Source: Paludibacter jiangxiensis (lineage in GTDB: Bacteria; Bacteroidota; Bacteroidia; Bacteroidales; Paludibacteraceae). From it: a DNA stretch of 64,000 nt. A model generated the notes under the pieces. That model saw nothing but the letters and a program-made list of their open reading frames with translations, searched no databases and had not been told where the DNA came from. This document shows positions 32,447 through 41,527 of this stretch, one piece after another. Location of the stretch: the NCBI RefSeq assembly GCF_001618385.1, contig NZ_BDCR01000003.1, positions 682,001 to 746,000 of the forward strand, given 5' to 3'. The first letter of the stretch is position 1; each line of letters begins with the position of its first letter. Both the position numbers and the translations under genes were made by a program.

Positions 32447-33136
32447 TTAAATATCGAACCGATATTCTAAATCGGTTTTAACTTCCTCATAAACATATCG
32501 CTCCGCGCGCGCTTGAGACATTGCGAAATCATTCAAAAACGACATAACAGTTCGCACATCTTCCTGAGACTGCCCGCCCAGTTTACGCAAAAACAAAGCA
32601 ATAGAGCGACAAACAGGCACCTCATTAACCTTAATACATTGCTTCACCTTCAACAGCAAGGCTTTTTTTTGCTCCTGAGTTAACTGCTCAACGGCAAAGG
32701 CCGCAGAAAAAAAGCCGACCGCACATACCCAATAATTTTCAGAATTTACCCAGGCTTCAGCCACAGAACCAATATATGACAATTTTCCCAACAAATTTTT
32801 GCTGAGATTTTCCGCAAGCTCCAACGTCATCACATCCGCCACCCATGCAGCGGCACGGTCTTCATCAAATTCCTCAACCGGATAAACAAAGGTTGCCAGC
32901 AGCATTGTCTCCCGAACCTTATCTCGCCACAAAGCTTCCGCGAGCCCCTTGTCATGTGGTATTTTGCCCGCCATCTGTTTCAATTCCGGTAATGACACTC
33001 CATAATTTTTAGCGTAAGCGACACCATCCGACACCATTCTATCAGCGGTCACACCATTCATCTTAAGATAAATACTACGGCGAATTTGCTTCAATTGACG
33101 CTCGGTTTCTGCACTGATATATATATATTTCGACAT
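32447..33136 (-). CDS. AlkD-like DNA alkylation repair protein
   Basis: A 229-residue all-helical protein that fits the DNA alkylation repair enzyme family (HEAT-like repeats). Features include ETERQLKQIRRSIYLKMNG near the N-terminus, GVSLPELKQMAGKIPHD, LAEALWRDKVRETMLLATFVYP and the later WVNSENYWVCAVGFFSAAFA. AlkD-type enzymes excise N3- and N7-alkylpurines without base flipping. Catalytic assignment of individual residues is not attempted; Bacteroidota members form a divergent branch, so glycosylase activity is inferred. It lies between two tRNA genes transcribed in the opposite direction. Confidence 0.75.
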   Translation of the reverse strand: MSKYIYISAETERQLKQIRRSIYLKMNGVTADRMVSDGVAYAKNYGVSLPELKQMAGKIPHDKGLAEALWRDKVRETMLLATFVYPVEEFDEDRAAAWVADVMTLELAENLSKNLLGKLSYIGSVAEAWVNSENYWVCAVGFFSAAFAVEQLTQEQKKALLLKVKQCIKVNEVPVCRSIALFLRKLGGQSQEDVRTVMSFLNDFAMSQARAERYVYEEVKTDLEYRFDI

Positions 33137-33203
33137 CTCACTCTATTTATAATCTATTAAAATACTGACACTTGCAATTATCTATTTTTTTTTACCCAAA
33201 AAG

Positions 33204-33235
33204 CTTGGTTTCAAACGATATTTACACTACTTTTG
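33204..33235 (+). promoter_or_regulatory. Promoter of tRNA-His
   Basis: CTTG at 33204-33207, 20-base spacer, TACTTTTG at 33228-33235. Confidence 0.65.
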
Positions 33236-33249
33236 CACCGCAAATAAAC

Positions 33250-33322
33250 GGTGGCTGTAGCTCAGGGGTAGAGTAGTGGATTGTGGTTCCATTGGTCGTG
33301 GGTTCGAACCCCATCTGCCACC
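33250..33322 (+). tRNA. tRNA-His (anticodon GTG)
   Basis: Anticodon loop with GTG, T-loop TTCGAAC, and the diagnostic extra G at -1 (33250) able to pair with discriminator C73 (33322). There is a T-T mismatch at position 6-67 of the acceptor stem. CCA is not encoded. Confidence 0.93.
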
Positions 33323-33330
33323 CTTTTTGA

Positions 33331-33362
33331 AAGGAATAGTAATAATTACTATTCCTTTTTTT
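33331..33362 (+). terminator. Terminator after tRNA-His
   Basis: A 13-base inverted repeat AAGGAATAGTAAT / ATTACTATTCCTT followed by a T run. Its 3' end reaches the stop codon of the convergent DUF5723 gene. Confidence 0.8.
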
Positions 33363-34761
33363 ATTCACAATGACACAAAGGCTTACGTACCCTATCTTTG
33401 AATGTAAGAGCTACTCCCACGTGGCCATTCACATATTTTGACTTGTACGGAATATTATTAGATGTATAAGAGAGTGGCAAATAATCCGTTGTTGCGAAAA
33501 AATTAAACGGACCTCCTATCAAGTTCAGCCCCAAGCCCAAACTCCCCATATTACCATTTATCAATCCATAGCCCACAGAAGCGTTAAACCAATAAAACGG
33601 GCGGAAATTTACAGAAGCCAGCACTTCATTGTATCGATATCTTCCCCCAAACGTTTTAACACACAACAACCCGAGATTAATTTTCTTTTTTATCAGGTCA
33701 TAATCAGCCCCCAAACGAACCGTTGCAGCCAGCGCCTTTACATATCCATGCGCAGCATCAAACGTTGATTTATATGAATTTTTGAGCGAATCGCCCACCT
33801 GCTGACCCCAGTTAGAAGTTGCATTATCAACAGTAAAATCCCAGCTCTTATAAGATGTACGCGCATTCAAATTCCCCTCCCAATCACTTTTTTTCCAACG
33901 AATAAATCCGATGTCATCTATAGATCCTGAAAATTGAAGCCTGTCATCGTACCGATAAGCTGCTCCGGCATCAAGCCCCAGACCAAACCCTACCGGATGA
34001 AGCATCTTATCCAGCTTGACATCCTCCTGCCGAATATAAGGCAATCCGTCACTACGCTGCGAGACTGCAACAGGGGATGTAAATCGGGCCTTACCTTTCC
34101 CATACAAATCAATATACTGATCTCCGACATCAAGTCCTAATTCTGAAAAAGAAAGATCTGCATGAGCCTCGCCAAATAAAACTTTCACTTTTCCGCCTAC
34201 AGTCCAACTGTCATCTATTTTTCGGGAATAACCGAACGCCATTTCCAAATATGCCGATGCATCGCAACCAATTTTATGAAGATTGTATTTTTTGGTTTCA
34301 AGAGCCACCGGAGCGCCATCAAATCCAAGCCGGACTAATGATTTCGGAATATTTATCCCTACCCGATCCCGCTCACTTATACCAAATGTAAAATAACCCT
34401 CCGGCAACCTAAAACCAAAACCCAACAAGTTCACCCGGGACTCCGAGGTGATATTGGTTGTTGTTTTCAATTTATTCAAAAACGGACTATGATCGGCATT
34501 AGATTGCAATTCAGGAACCAATTCATCTCCTTTTTTCACCACAATATCTTGTGCCGAAACCGAGTTATTGCCGACACTGAAAGCCACACCGGAAATAACC
34601 GGCAAGTCAATATAAAATTTTTGACTGGGAATAAACGCCGGATTCAGAACGTTGCGAGCCGGAACATTCTCCATGTAATACAACATATTTACTTGCGCAT
34701 GAAGAGCACAAGGGAGCAGCAGAGCCAGGCAGAGAAATAGCCAAAAATTGTTTTTTTTCAT
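33361..34761 (-). CDS. DUF5723 family outer-membrane protein
   Basis: A 466-residue exported protein with signal peptide MKKNNFWLFLCLALLLPCALHAQ; the ATG at 34761 is preferred over 34821 because the signal starts there. The mature N-terminus VNMLYYMENVPARNVLNPAFIPSQKFYIDLPVISG is the hallmark of DUF5723. The rest shows amphipathic beta strands consistent with a barrel. The function of the family is unknown. It is a single gene between tRNA-His and the phosphate transporter operon. Confidence 0.75.
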   Translation of the reverse strand: MKKNNFWLFLCLALLLPCALHAQVNMLYYMENVPARNVLNPAFIPSQKFYIDLPVISGVAFSVGNNSVSAQDIVVKKGDELVPELQSNADHSPFLNKLKTTTNITSESRVNLLGFGFRLPEGYFTFGISERDRVGINIPKSLVRLGFDGAPVALETKKYNLHKIGCDASAYLEMAFGYSRKIDDSWTVGGKVKVLFGEAHADLSFSELGLDVGDQYIDLYGKGKARFTSPVAVSQRSDGLPYIRQEDVKLDKMLHPVGFGLGLDAGAAYRYDDRLQFSGSIDDIGFIRWKKSDWEGNLNARTSYKSWDFTVDNATSNWGQQVGDSLKNSYKSTFDAAHGYVKALAATVRLGADYDLIKKKINLGLLCVKTFGGRYRYNEVLASVNFRPFYWFNASVGYGLINGNMGSLGLGLNLIGGPFNFFATTDYLPLSYTSNNIPYKSKYVNGHVGVALTFKDRVRKPLCHCE

Positions 34762-34826
34762 TCGACTCAGTAAAGTTGGATGAATACAAAAATAACGCCA
34801 CAAAAAACAAGATTGTTCCACAAAAA

Positions 34827-34860
34827 CAAAAAAACTGCTTAAGATAACACCTCAAGCAGT
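34827..34860 (-). terminator. Terminator of phosphate transporter operon
   Basis: On the minus strand ACTGCTT / AAGCAGT with an inner loop is followed by seven T residues. It begins 21 bases after the transporter stop codon. Confidence 0.75.
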
Positions 34861-34881
34861 CTCCATTCTATACTTTTCTAT

Positions 34882-35925
34882 TTAATGCACACCGCATATT
34901 TTAAATATCCAGTAGACTATCGCAGCTATCATTCCACTTATAGGAATAGTGATTACCCAGGCGACAAGCAGCTGACGGGTTATTCCCCAACGCACCGCAC
35001 TAATACGCTTCAGCATTCCAACACCCATAATAGACCCTGCAATGGTATGCGTTGTACTTACCGGCACCCCAAGCCCCTGAGAAACTCCGTACAACGTTAT
35101 AGCACCGGCTGTCTCCGCAGCAATACCTTCAAAAGGAGTAACTTTAGTGATACGCGTTCCCATTGTCTTGATAATTCGCATACCACCCATCAAAGTACCT
35201 AAGCCAATTGCCGTATAACATGAAATCGGCAGCCATTCCGGAACATGATGCATATCCTTGTGAGCAAGCCACTCTGGAACGTATATCCCGTTTTTCGCAC
35301 AGTATCCGTTATAAACAGCCAAAGCTGCCATAATAATACCAATTACCTTCTGAGAGTCTGATCCACCATGACCCAAACTAAGAGACGCAGAAGTAAACAA
35401 TTGCAATCGCCGGAAAATATGATCGGCCTTATAGGAATTGACCCGCCGGAAAAGATTTATCACGATTGTTGCAATAATTAACCCGGTCACAATACCAATA
35501 AGTGGTGCTGCGAAGATAAACAAAACTGTTTTTTCGATCACTTCCGAATTCACCACACTAAAGCTCATGGCATGAGCCACTGCCGCTCCGGCAAAGCCCC
35601 CCATCAACGTATGCGACGAACTGGAAGGAATACCAAACCTCCACGTAATCAGGTTCCAGGTAATACCCGCAATGACACCCGCCAGAATTACAACCAGGTT
35701 GATCGTTTCGGGATGAACGGTTTTTGACACCGTATTTGCTACTTTAAGGTCAAAGATCCAAAAAGCCACAAAATTAAAGAAAGCGGCCCAGCAAACGGCC
35801 TGAAAAGGAGTCAACACCTTCGTTGAAATAACCGTAGCAATAGAATTCGCGGCATCGTGAAATCCATTGATCAGATCAAATACAAAGCAGGCAAGAATAA
35901 TGATGATTAATAACGTAAAACTCAT
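34882..35925 (-). CDS. pit: Inorganic phosphate transporter (PiT family)
   Basis: A 347-residue polytopic inner-membrane carrier. The duplicated PiT signature is visible: GFHDAANSIATVISTKVLTP near the N-terminus and GLGVPVSTTHTIAGSIMGVG in the C-terminal half. PiT proteins import neutral metal-phosphate complexes driven by the proton gradient. The length is that of the short bacterial form. The upstream DUF47 gene ends 6 bases before its start, a standard pairing for PiT systems. Confidence 0.93.
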   Translation of the reverse strand: MSFTLLIIIILACFVFDLINGFHDAANSIATVISTKVLTPFQAVCWAAFFNFVAFWIFDLKVANTVSKTVHPETINLVVILAGVIAGITWNLITWRFGIPSSSSHTLMGGFAGAAVAHAMSFSVVNSEVIEKTVLFIFAAPLIGIVTGLIIATIVINLFRRVNSYKADHIFRRLQLFTSASLSLGHGGSDSQKVIGIIMAALAVYNGYCAKNGIYVPEWLAHKDMHHVPEWLPISCYTAIGLGTLMGGMRIIKTMGTRITKVTPFEGIAAETAGAITLYGVSQGLGVPVSTTHTIAGSIMGVGMLKRISAVRWGITRQLLVAWVITIPISGMIAAIVYWIFKICGVH

Positions 35926-35931
35926 AGCTGG

Positions 35932-36582
35932 TTATGCGTATTTAATCATTATATTTTCGATAACGTCACAAACGTCTTCACATTTGTCGGTTACCGTTTC
36001 CAGTTGATAATAAACATCGCGTCTTTTTAAGATCTGTACCATATCCTTTTCATGATCAAACAGACGTTCAAGACCAGTATACAAAAGATCGTCTGCATGA
36101 TTTTCGATGCTGTTGACATGCACCAGAGCCTTTACAACCTGATCTGTTTTCTTCAGATCACGAAGTCCCTGCACAGCAACATTAAGGTCTTCCGCTGCCT
36201 TATGAATCAAATCCACCGTAGCAACAATTGTCTGATCGTGTGTAGGGTCTACTTTATACAGCAACATACTCTTAGCCGCTACATAAATAAAGTCTGTCAC
36301 ATCATCCAGGGCGGAGATTAAACTATGTACATCTTCCCTGTCAAACGGAGTAATAAAATTACGGCCCAGTTCTTCAAGGACTTTATGAGTAACCTGATCG
36401 TTAGCATGCTCCACATCGTGCATTTTGTTTTTAATCTCACGACGCTTTACCTCATCCGGTTCATTTACTAACTGAAGTAACAATTGCGCGATTAAACAAA
36501 TGTTATTGGTATCTTCCTCAAACAAGTCGAAGAAAACTCTTTCTTTTGGAATAAAGAGTTTGGCAAAGAAATTTGATTTCAT
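35932..36582 (-). CDS. DUF47 (PhoU-like) phosphate transport accessory protein
   Basis: A 216-residue all-helical cytoplasmic protein of the DUF47/PhoU-like family, with FFDLFEEDTNNICLIAQLL, HDVEHANDQVTHKVLEELGRNFITPFDREDVHSLISALDDVTDFI and the C-terminal EDVCDVIENIMIKYA. The ED-H and E-DD acidic motifs are the metal-binding clusters typical of PhoU-like folds. DUF47 proteins are usually encoded with PiT carriers and thought to gate them. It is the first gene of the two-gene operon and follows a promoter at 36653-36684. Confidence 0.9.
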   Translation of the reverse strand: MKSNFFAKLFIPKERVFFDLFEEDTNNICLIAQLLLQLVNEPDEVKRREIKNKMHDVEHANDQVTHKVLEELGRNFITPFDREDVHSLISALDDVTDFIYVAAKSMLLYKVDPTHDQTIVATVDLIHKAAEDLNVAVQGLRDLKKTDQVVKALVHVNSIENHADDLLYTGLERLFDHEKDMVQILKRRDVYYQLETVTDKCEDVCDVIENIMIKYA

Positions 36583-36618
36583 TCAGTAGTGGTTAGATAA
36601 TAGTAAGTTAGATATAAA

Positions 36619-36671
36619 AATGTCCATGAAAACTTCTCCGGCATTTTGTCGTCAAAGTTACCATGGACATT
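36619..36671 (-). promoter_or_regulatory. Inverted repeat flanking the phosphate operon -7 box
   Basis: AATGTCCATG (36619-36628) and CATGGACATT (36662-36671) are perfect 10-bp complements. One lies between the -33 and -7 boxes and the other downstream of the expected start, so only one arm would be transcribed. A DNA operator is therefore more likely than an RNA hairpin. Confidence 0.4.
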
Positions 36672-36684
36672 CCATTGTAACAAG
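36653..36684 (-). promoter_or_regulatory. Promoter of DUF47-PiT operon
   Basis: Minus strand CTTG (36681-36684), 20-base spacer, TAACTTTG (36653-36660). The start would be near 36646, about 64 bases before the DUF47 ATG. Confidence 0.6.
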
Positions 36685-36708
36685 AAAATAATGTTACTAT
36701 TATTTAAT

Positions 36709-39141
36709 TTATTGCATATCCATCATATTCTCATTGTTATTCATATCTTCATTGGACTGCTTACCTTTTTGCTTACGGGAGGCTTTTCCGTTGCCAAAAT
36801 TATAAGACACATTTACCCCGATTACCCTGCCGTTAAAATAACTTTCAGACTGCTGGGTAAAATTGGTTCCCCAAGTATCTGTACGGAATTTACGGGAATT
36901 AAAGACATCTCTTACATTCAAATTCGCAGTCAGTTTTCTATTAAAGAACGATTTTCTCAACCCAAAATCAAGAGAGTAATTGCCTTTATTCTTTCCCTGA
37001 GACACATAATAAGGGGCACTATAAGCACCTATAAGCTGCATAGAATAATTGGCCGGCAACATAACATTGGCTATCGATTTCACATTCCATGAAAAACTTT
37101 CTTTACCGGGGATATTGATCGTTGTATTGTCTACAAAGTATTGTCCCGTGTGCAAATTACTGTAAAATCCATTAAACGTAGTCGTCAGGCTCAAGATGCG
37201 GAAGAAGCTATTCTTCATAACAACTTCAAGACCGGCAGACTCTGTTTTGGCTCCGTTCATTGTCGTATTCATCATAATACCACCTTCCAGCCAACGTACC
37301 GATTGCATTACATCTGTGGTATAACGATAATACAAAGATGCGGAAAGCGAGTGCATTTCCCAACTTTTCAGATAGTTCAGCTCAAACGAGTTCGTATATT
37401 CCGGTGTCAAAGTAGGATTTCCAAAGTACCAACTTGTTGAGTCGGATGTATCAATAAACGGGTTCAATGAGCGGCCACGGGGACGGTTCAGTCGACGGGT
37501 ATAATTCAATTGAAATTCATTGCTTTTATCCATGGCATAACTCAGATAAACACTGGGAAATGGCTGTATGTAATGAATTGAATAATCTTTACCATCAGAA
37601 GTAAAATTAATATCCGAAAGTTCTCCTCTCAGTCCAAATTGCGCACCAAACTTACCCCATTTGCTTGCATAAGTTGCATAAGCTGCATAATTTCTTTCTG
37701 TATAATCAAATTCATTGCTTAAGCGCGTATCAAACAACCCGTTCGTATAGCCTGTGATGTCAGAATTACGCACTTCATAGTTTCCGTCAAACCCGGCTTC
37801 CAGTCTGCTATTTTCAGAAAATTTCTTCGTATAATCAACCTTCAACTCTGCTTCTGGGTTTTTCCCGCTGGTATGCTGGGATTGCTGCGACGTCATCAAC
37901 CCTAAATTGTCATACTGAATATGTCCGGCATCAGAACTATTAGGATGATTCGAAAAAGAGAGTGTAGCCAACAATTCGCTGCCTTTTTTATCCAGTTCTT
38001 TTCTATAGTTTAAGTCAATATTAAACATATTCCGGTTTCCAGACGAAGTATTTTCTCTTGAAAACTGACGTACCAGATTATTATTTGCATCAAATGACTG
38101 ATAGTTGATTGTCGATGGTCCGTCTGACGAACCAAACATCATAAATCCGGAAAAACCAAGAGTGCTTTTTTCGTCAAGATGAAAATCAAGGCCACCCCTG
38201 ATAAAAGGCCCATGCATGCTTCGGGTCGATTCATTTGTCTGCTTAAGAAGCGACAATACATTGTTGGTTGCAGGGTCGATGGTATATCTGTTACTCCAAC
38301 CCCCACCCGACATTGACATTCCACGCATTCCAACACTGGCAAACGCATCAATTTTCGAACTATTGTAATTAATACTTGCACCAGCGTTGTATCCCAGTTT
38401 ACCGTTTTCTGGAATCATCACTCCGGACGAAAGAGATCCGTAATACCCTGCTTTCCGGTTCTTCTTTAATATTAAATTAATAATACCCGCAGATCCTTCA
38501 GGGTTATACTTTGCCGAAGGGTTTGTTATAAGTTCAACCTTTTCAATGCTTTCTGCCGGCATTTGTTCCAGTATTTGTGCGCGGTTATCTGCACTTAAAC
38601 CAGAAGGTTTACCATTGATCCACACTTCGACGTTAGCATTATTTCTCAATGAAATATTTCCATCATTATCCACATCGACCGAAGGAATATTACGAAGCAT
38701 TTCAGAAGTAGACGATCCAGCGGCCGCAATTGTTTGATCAACCGTAAAGACTTTCTTATCAATCTCCAGTTTCATTTGCGGACCTTGCCCACGAACCTGA
38801 ACCTCGTTGAGTGTTTTACTGTCTTCCGACAAAAGTACAGTACCTAAATCAACAGTCTTTCCGGCAACAGTTATCAATTTACTTACAGGAGTATATCCCA
38901 CAAACGAAATTTCGAGCTGATATTTACCATTATTTACTTTAGACAGCAAAAAAGTGCCCTGATCATTAGTCACTGCACCTGCAACCGGAATCTTTTGACC
39001 CGGCTTTGTCAAAACCACATTAACATACCCAAGCGGTCCATTGGTACCTGCATCTTTTATAATTCCTTTTATTACCGTCTCGGCAAACAGAACATTTAAA
39101 CTTAAAAGACAGGCCAACAACAAAATCACATTTCTTTTCAT
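36709..39141 (-). CDS. TonB-type outer-membrane receptor (OMP_b-brl family)
   Basis: An 810-residue outer-membrane protein with signal peptide MKRNVILLLACLLSLNVLFA. It has a carboxypeptidase-regulatory-like beta domain (about 22-105, IKGIIKDAGTNGPLGYVNVVL), a plug domain (about 115-225, with VEVWINGKP, IEKVELITNPSAKYNPEGSAGIINLIL), and a C-terminal barrel of the OMP_b-brl_3 type. The C-terminus runs past the last barrel strand into an Asn/Met-rich tail (NNNENMMDMQ). No SusD partner is adjacent, so glycan import is not implied; ligand unknown. A second receptor of the same class lies at 61361-63697. Confidence 0.88.
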   Translation of the reverse strand: MKRNVILLLACLLSLNVLFAETVIKGIIKDAGTNGPLGYVNVVLTKPGQKIPVAGAVTNDQGTFLLSKVNNGKYQLEISFVGYTPVSKLITVAGKTVDLGTVLLSEDSKTLNEVQVRGQGPQMKLEIDKKVFTVDQTIAAAGSSTSEMLRNIPSVDVDNDGNISLRNNANVEVWINGKPSGLSADNRAQILEQMPAESIEKVELITNPSAKYNPEGSAGIINLILKKNRKAGYYGSLSSGVMIPENGKLGYNAGASINYNSSKIDAFASVGMRGMSMSGGGWSNRYTIDPATNNVLSLLKQTNESTRSMHGPFIRGGLDFHLDEKSTLGFSGFMMFGSSDGPSTINYQSFDANNNLVRQFSRENTSSGNRNMFNIDLNYRKELDKKGSELLATLSFSNHPNSSDAGHIQYDNLGLMTSQQSQHTSGKNPEAELKVDYTKKFSENSRLEAGFDGNYEVRNSDITGYTNGLFDTRLSNEFDYTERNYAAYATYASKWGKFGAQFGLRGELSDINFTSDGKDYSIHYIQPFPSVYLSYAMDKSNEFQLNYTRRLNRPRGRSLNPFIDTSDSTSWYFGNPTLTPEYTNSFELNYLKSWEMHSLSASLYYRYTTDVMQSVRWLEGGIMMNTTMNGAKTESAGLEVVMKNSFFRILSLTTTFNGFYSNLHTGQYFVDNTTINIPGKESFSWNVKSIANVMLPANYSMQLIGAYSAPYYVSQGKNKGNYSLDFGLRKSFFNRKLTANLNVRDVFNSRKFRTDTWGTNFTQQSESYFNGRVIGVNVSYNFGNGKASRKQKGKQSNEDMNNNENMMDMQ

Positions 39142-39195
39142 TCAAAAATCACATTTAGTTATTATTCATATTTCGTTCCAATATTGCGATTAACA

Positions 39196-39225
39196 AACAG
39201 GCTTCTCTGAACAGAGAAGCCTGTT
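39196..39225 (-). terminator. Terminator of pyruvate kinase gene
   Basis: A 13-bp perfect stem AACAGGCTTCTCT / AGAGAAGCCTGTT with a 4-base loop. On the minus strand it is followed by TGTTAATC. Confidence 0.8.
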
Positions 39226-39302
39226 GTCAGATGATAAATGATCATTCATTCATCAATACTGAGACCCTTAAAACCCGATAAAGTTTAAAGTTCTGATTAA
39301 GT

Positions 39303-40751
39303 TTATCGGAATGTTGGAAGGATATATTCGTTATCGTTTGCAAGAATTGTCCCCACATGATTGATTTCCAGGAACGATGTTCCACCACCCAATCCGGAAC
39401 TACCACTCAGGTAAGCTACCAAGTCGTTTTGTTTAAGCAATCCTTTACGCAACAAAAGGCGCAATGCTGCGAAGAAGTATTCCCTGCGATCTTCTTTCAA
39501 AGCCTGATACATAGGAATAATTCCGTATGACAACATCAACTGACGCATTGGGCGTTTGTCATAGCAAATAGCAATCACAGGACTGGTTCCGCGGTAAGCC
39601 GCCAGAAAGCGAGCCGTACGACCCGTATAGGTATCTGTAATAATAGCTTTTACACCAAGTTCTGAAGATGCTTCGGCAGCACGGTGTGCCAAAAACGAAG
39701 TAACATCAAACTCATCTTTGGAGTAAGAAATAGGAATTTCGTTTTCCGCCATTTTGGCTTGTTCGGCTTCCTGAGCAATACGAGCCATCGTCTGAACCGC
39801 TTCAACAGGATATTTACCGTAAGCAGTTTCGCCACTCAACATCACGGCATCCGTACGCGAATAGATAGCATTTGCCACGTCAGTAACCTCTGCACGGGTA
39901 GGACGCGGATTTTTAATCATCGTATGCAACATCTGAGTAGCCACAATTACCGGTTTTTTTGCCATCACACACTTACGAATCAAACGGCGTTGAATTGCCG
40001 GAATCTTTTCCTGAGCCACTTCAATACCCAGGTCACCACGTGCCACCATTACACCGTAAGCATATTGCAGAATTTCGTCAATATTATCGACACCCTCCTG
40101 GTTTTCAATCTTGGCAATGATCTTGATCTGGCTATTCTGTTCGTCAAGGATCTTTTGAATATCGAGAATATCCTGCTTATTACGCACAAAAGAGTGGGCA
40201 ATAAAGTCGATATCATGTTTAATGGCATACTGAATAAATTCGCGATCGCGATCGGTCAACGATGGCAAATTGATACGCACACCCGGAACATTAACACTCT
40301 TGCGGCTTCCCAGCACACCAGCATTGGTCGCTTCGCAAACAAGATATTCGTCTGTTTTATCGATCACTTTGAGGTCAATTTCACCATCGTCTATCAAAAT
40401 ATCGTCGCCAATCTTCAGATCACGAACAAAGAACGGGTACGAAACAGAGATACACTCCTTGGTGGTCGGCTGCTGTGGGTTACCCACAACTTTAATACGA
40501 TCTCCGGTTTCGATATCAATATTTTCGGGGGTTATGGTAGTACGTACTTCCGGCCCTTTCGTATCGACCAGTACGCCGATATATTTCGATACTTTCCGAA
40601 CGTTTGTCACAATTTTATTCAGTCCGGCTTCGTCGAGGTGAGCGGTATTGAGGCGAACCACGTTCATTCCGACATTAAACAACTCGCGCAAAAACGCTGT
40701 ATCACATTGCTTGTCCGAAAGCGTGGCTACAATCTTTGTGTATTTTATCAT
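39303..40751 (-). CDS. pyk: Pyruvate kinase
   Basis: A 482-residue glycolytic enzyme converting phosphoenolpyruvate and ADP to pyruvate and ATP. Visible are TKIVATLSDKQ at the N-terminus, NTAHLD, VDTKGPEVRT, IAKIENQEGVDNIDEI, VARGDLGIEVAQEKIPAIQ, and MLSGETAYGKYPVEAV (active-site Thr/Glu region). A C-terminal alpha/beta domain of normal size ends in YILPTF. The N-terminus IKYTKIVATLSD with NTAH in place of the common NFSH is typical of the Bacteroidota branch. It is separated from aroQ by 189 bases containing a -7 box and is followed by a strong terminator. Confidence 0.95.
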   Translation of the reverse strand: MIKYTKIVATLSDKQCDTAFLRELFNVGMNVVRLNTAHLDEAGLNKIVTNVRKVSKYIGVLVDTKGPEVRTTITPENIDIETGDRIKVVGNPQQPTTKECISVSYPFFVRDLKIGDDILIDDGEIDLKVIDKTDEYLVCEATNAGVLGSRKSVNVPGVRINLPSLTDRDREFIQYAIKHDIDFIAHSFVRNKQDILDIQKILDEQNSQIKIIAKIENQEGVDNIDEILQYAYGVMVARGDLGIEVAQEKIPAIQRRLIRKCVMAKKPVIVATQMLHTMIKNPRPTRAEVTDVANAIYSRTDAVMLSGETAYGKYPVEAVQTMARIAQEAEQAKMAENEIPISYSKDEFDVTSFLAHRAAEASSELGVKAIITDTYTGRTARFLAAYRGTSPVIAICYDKRPMRQLMLSYGIIPMYQALKEDRREYFFAALRLLLRKGLLKQNDLVAYLSGSSGLGGGTSFLEINHVGTILANDNEYILPTFR

Positions 40752-40824
40752 AAGTGTAATATGTTGATGTCTTTAAATATCAATTTCAAGAGGTAAATTT
40801 TCCGACAAAAGGCAAACTTACCAG

Positions 40825-40832
40825 CAAAGATA
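40825..40832 (-). promoter_or_regulatory. -7 element for pyruvate kinase
   Basis: TATCTTTG on the minus strand fits TAnnTTTG; the expected start is about 67 bases before the pyk ATG. No good -33 box at the proper distance. Confidence 0.4.
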
Positions 40833-40940
40833 CTACGAAACCCAACCAGTGTGTTTCGCAAAATATACTTTTGAATATCCGAAAAAGGGATGCCAGTTAT
40901 TTACCATGAAACCAACCAAACCCCAATCTCCAGTTGAGAC

Positions 40941-41372
40941 TCATTTGTTTTTGTTCCGCTCTATCAGCGCTTCAATAGCCAAACGGTACGAGTCGAATCC
41001 GAAACCGACTATAGTACCCATGCAAGCGCCCGAGATAGTAGAATGGTGACGATACTCCTCACGACGAAAAACATTGGAAATATGCACTTCTATCACCGGA
41101 GATGTGATGGAACGAATTGCATCGGCAATAGCAATGGAAGTATGCGTATAAGCCCCCGCATTCAACACAATGCCATCGATCGTAAATCCATGCTCATGAA
41201 GCGTGTCAATTATTGTGCCTTCGTGGTTGGATTGAACATAGTGGAAGTTATGTTCGGAAAAACGGGCCGTAAGATCAGAAAAAACGTCATCGAAAGTCAA
41301 CGTTCCGTAGATTTCCGGTTCTCTTTTGCCCAGCAAATTAAGGTTAGGACCATTGATAATGAGAATATTCAT
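40941..41372 (-). CDS. aroQ: 3-dehydroquinate dehydratase, type II
   Basis: A 143-residue shikimate-pathway enzyme. The start at 41372 gives the canonical MNILIINGPNLNLLGKREPEIYG, whereas the longer frame adds 24 unrelated residues. Expected catalytic and binding residues are present: Y22 (catalytic tyrosine in the lid), N71 and H77 in NAGAYTHTS, H97 in EVHISN and R108. The QSNHEG motif is also present. Type II enzymes form dodecamers and use an enolate mechanism. Confidence 0.95.
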   Translation of the reverse strand: MNILIINGPNLNLLGKREPEIYGTLTFDDVFSDLTARFSEHNFHYVQSNHEGTIIDTLHEHGFTIDGIVLNAGAYTHTSIAIADAIRSITSPVIEVHISNVFRREEYRHHSTISGACMGTIVGFGFDSYRLAIEALIERNKNK

Positions 41373-41527
41373 AAATGGTAACGATATGCTCGAATTTTCC
41401 ACAAAAATAGCAATATTTTTTGGTTTTCGGTCATCAAAAACCACCTTTTCATTACAAAAGGGACAATTTGTTTATCTCCGTCACCTGCTTGTTCAAAAAC
41501 AGGCACCTTTGGCTACACCAATGAGAT

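Noticed and set aside
36619-36671. RNA hairpin or terminator for the phosphate operon
   Set aside because: The upstream arm lies before the expected transcription start, and no T run follows.
39684-40796. 370-codon plus-strand frame antisense to pyruvate kinase
   Set aside because: Opposite-strand shadow of a well-conserved gene, with no recognisable protein.
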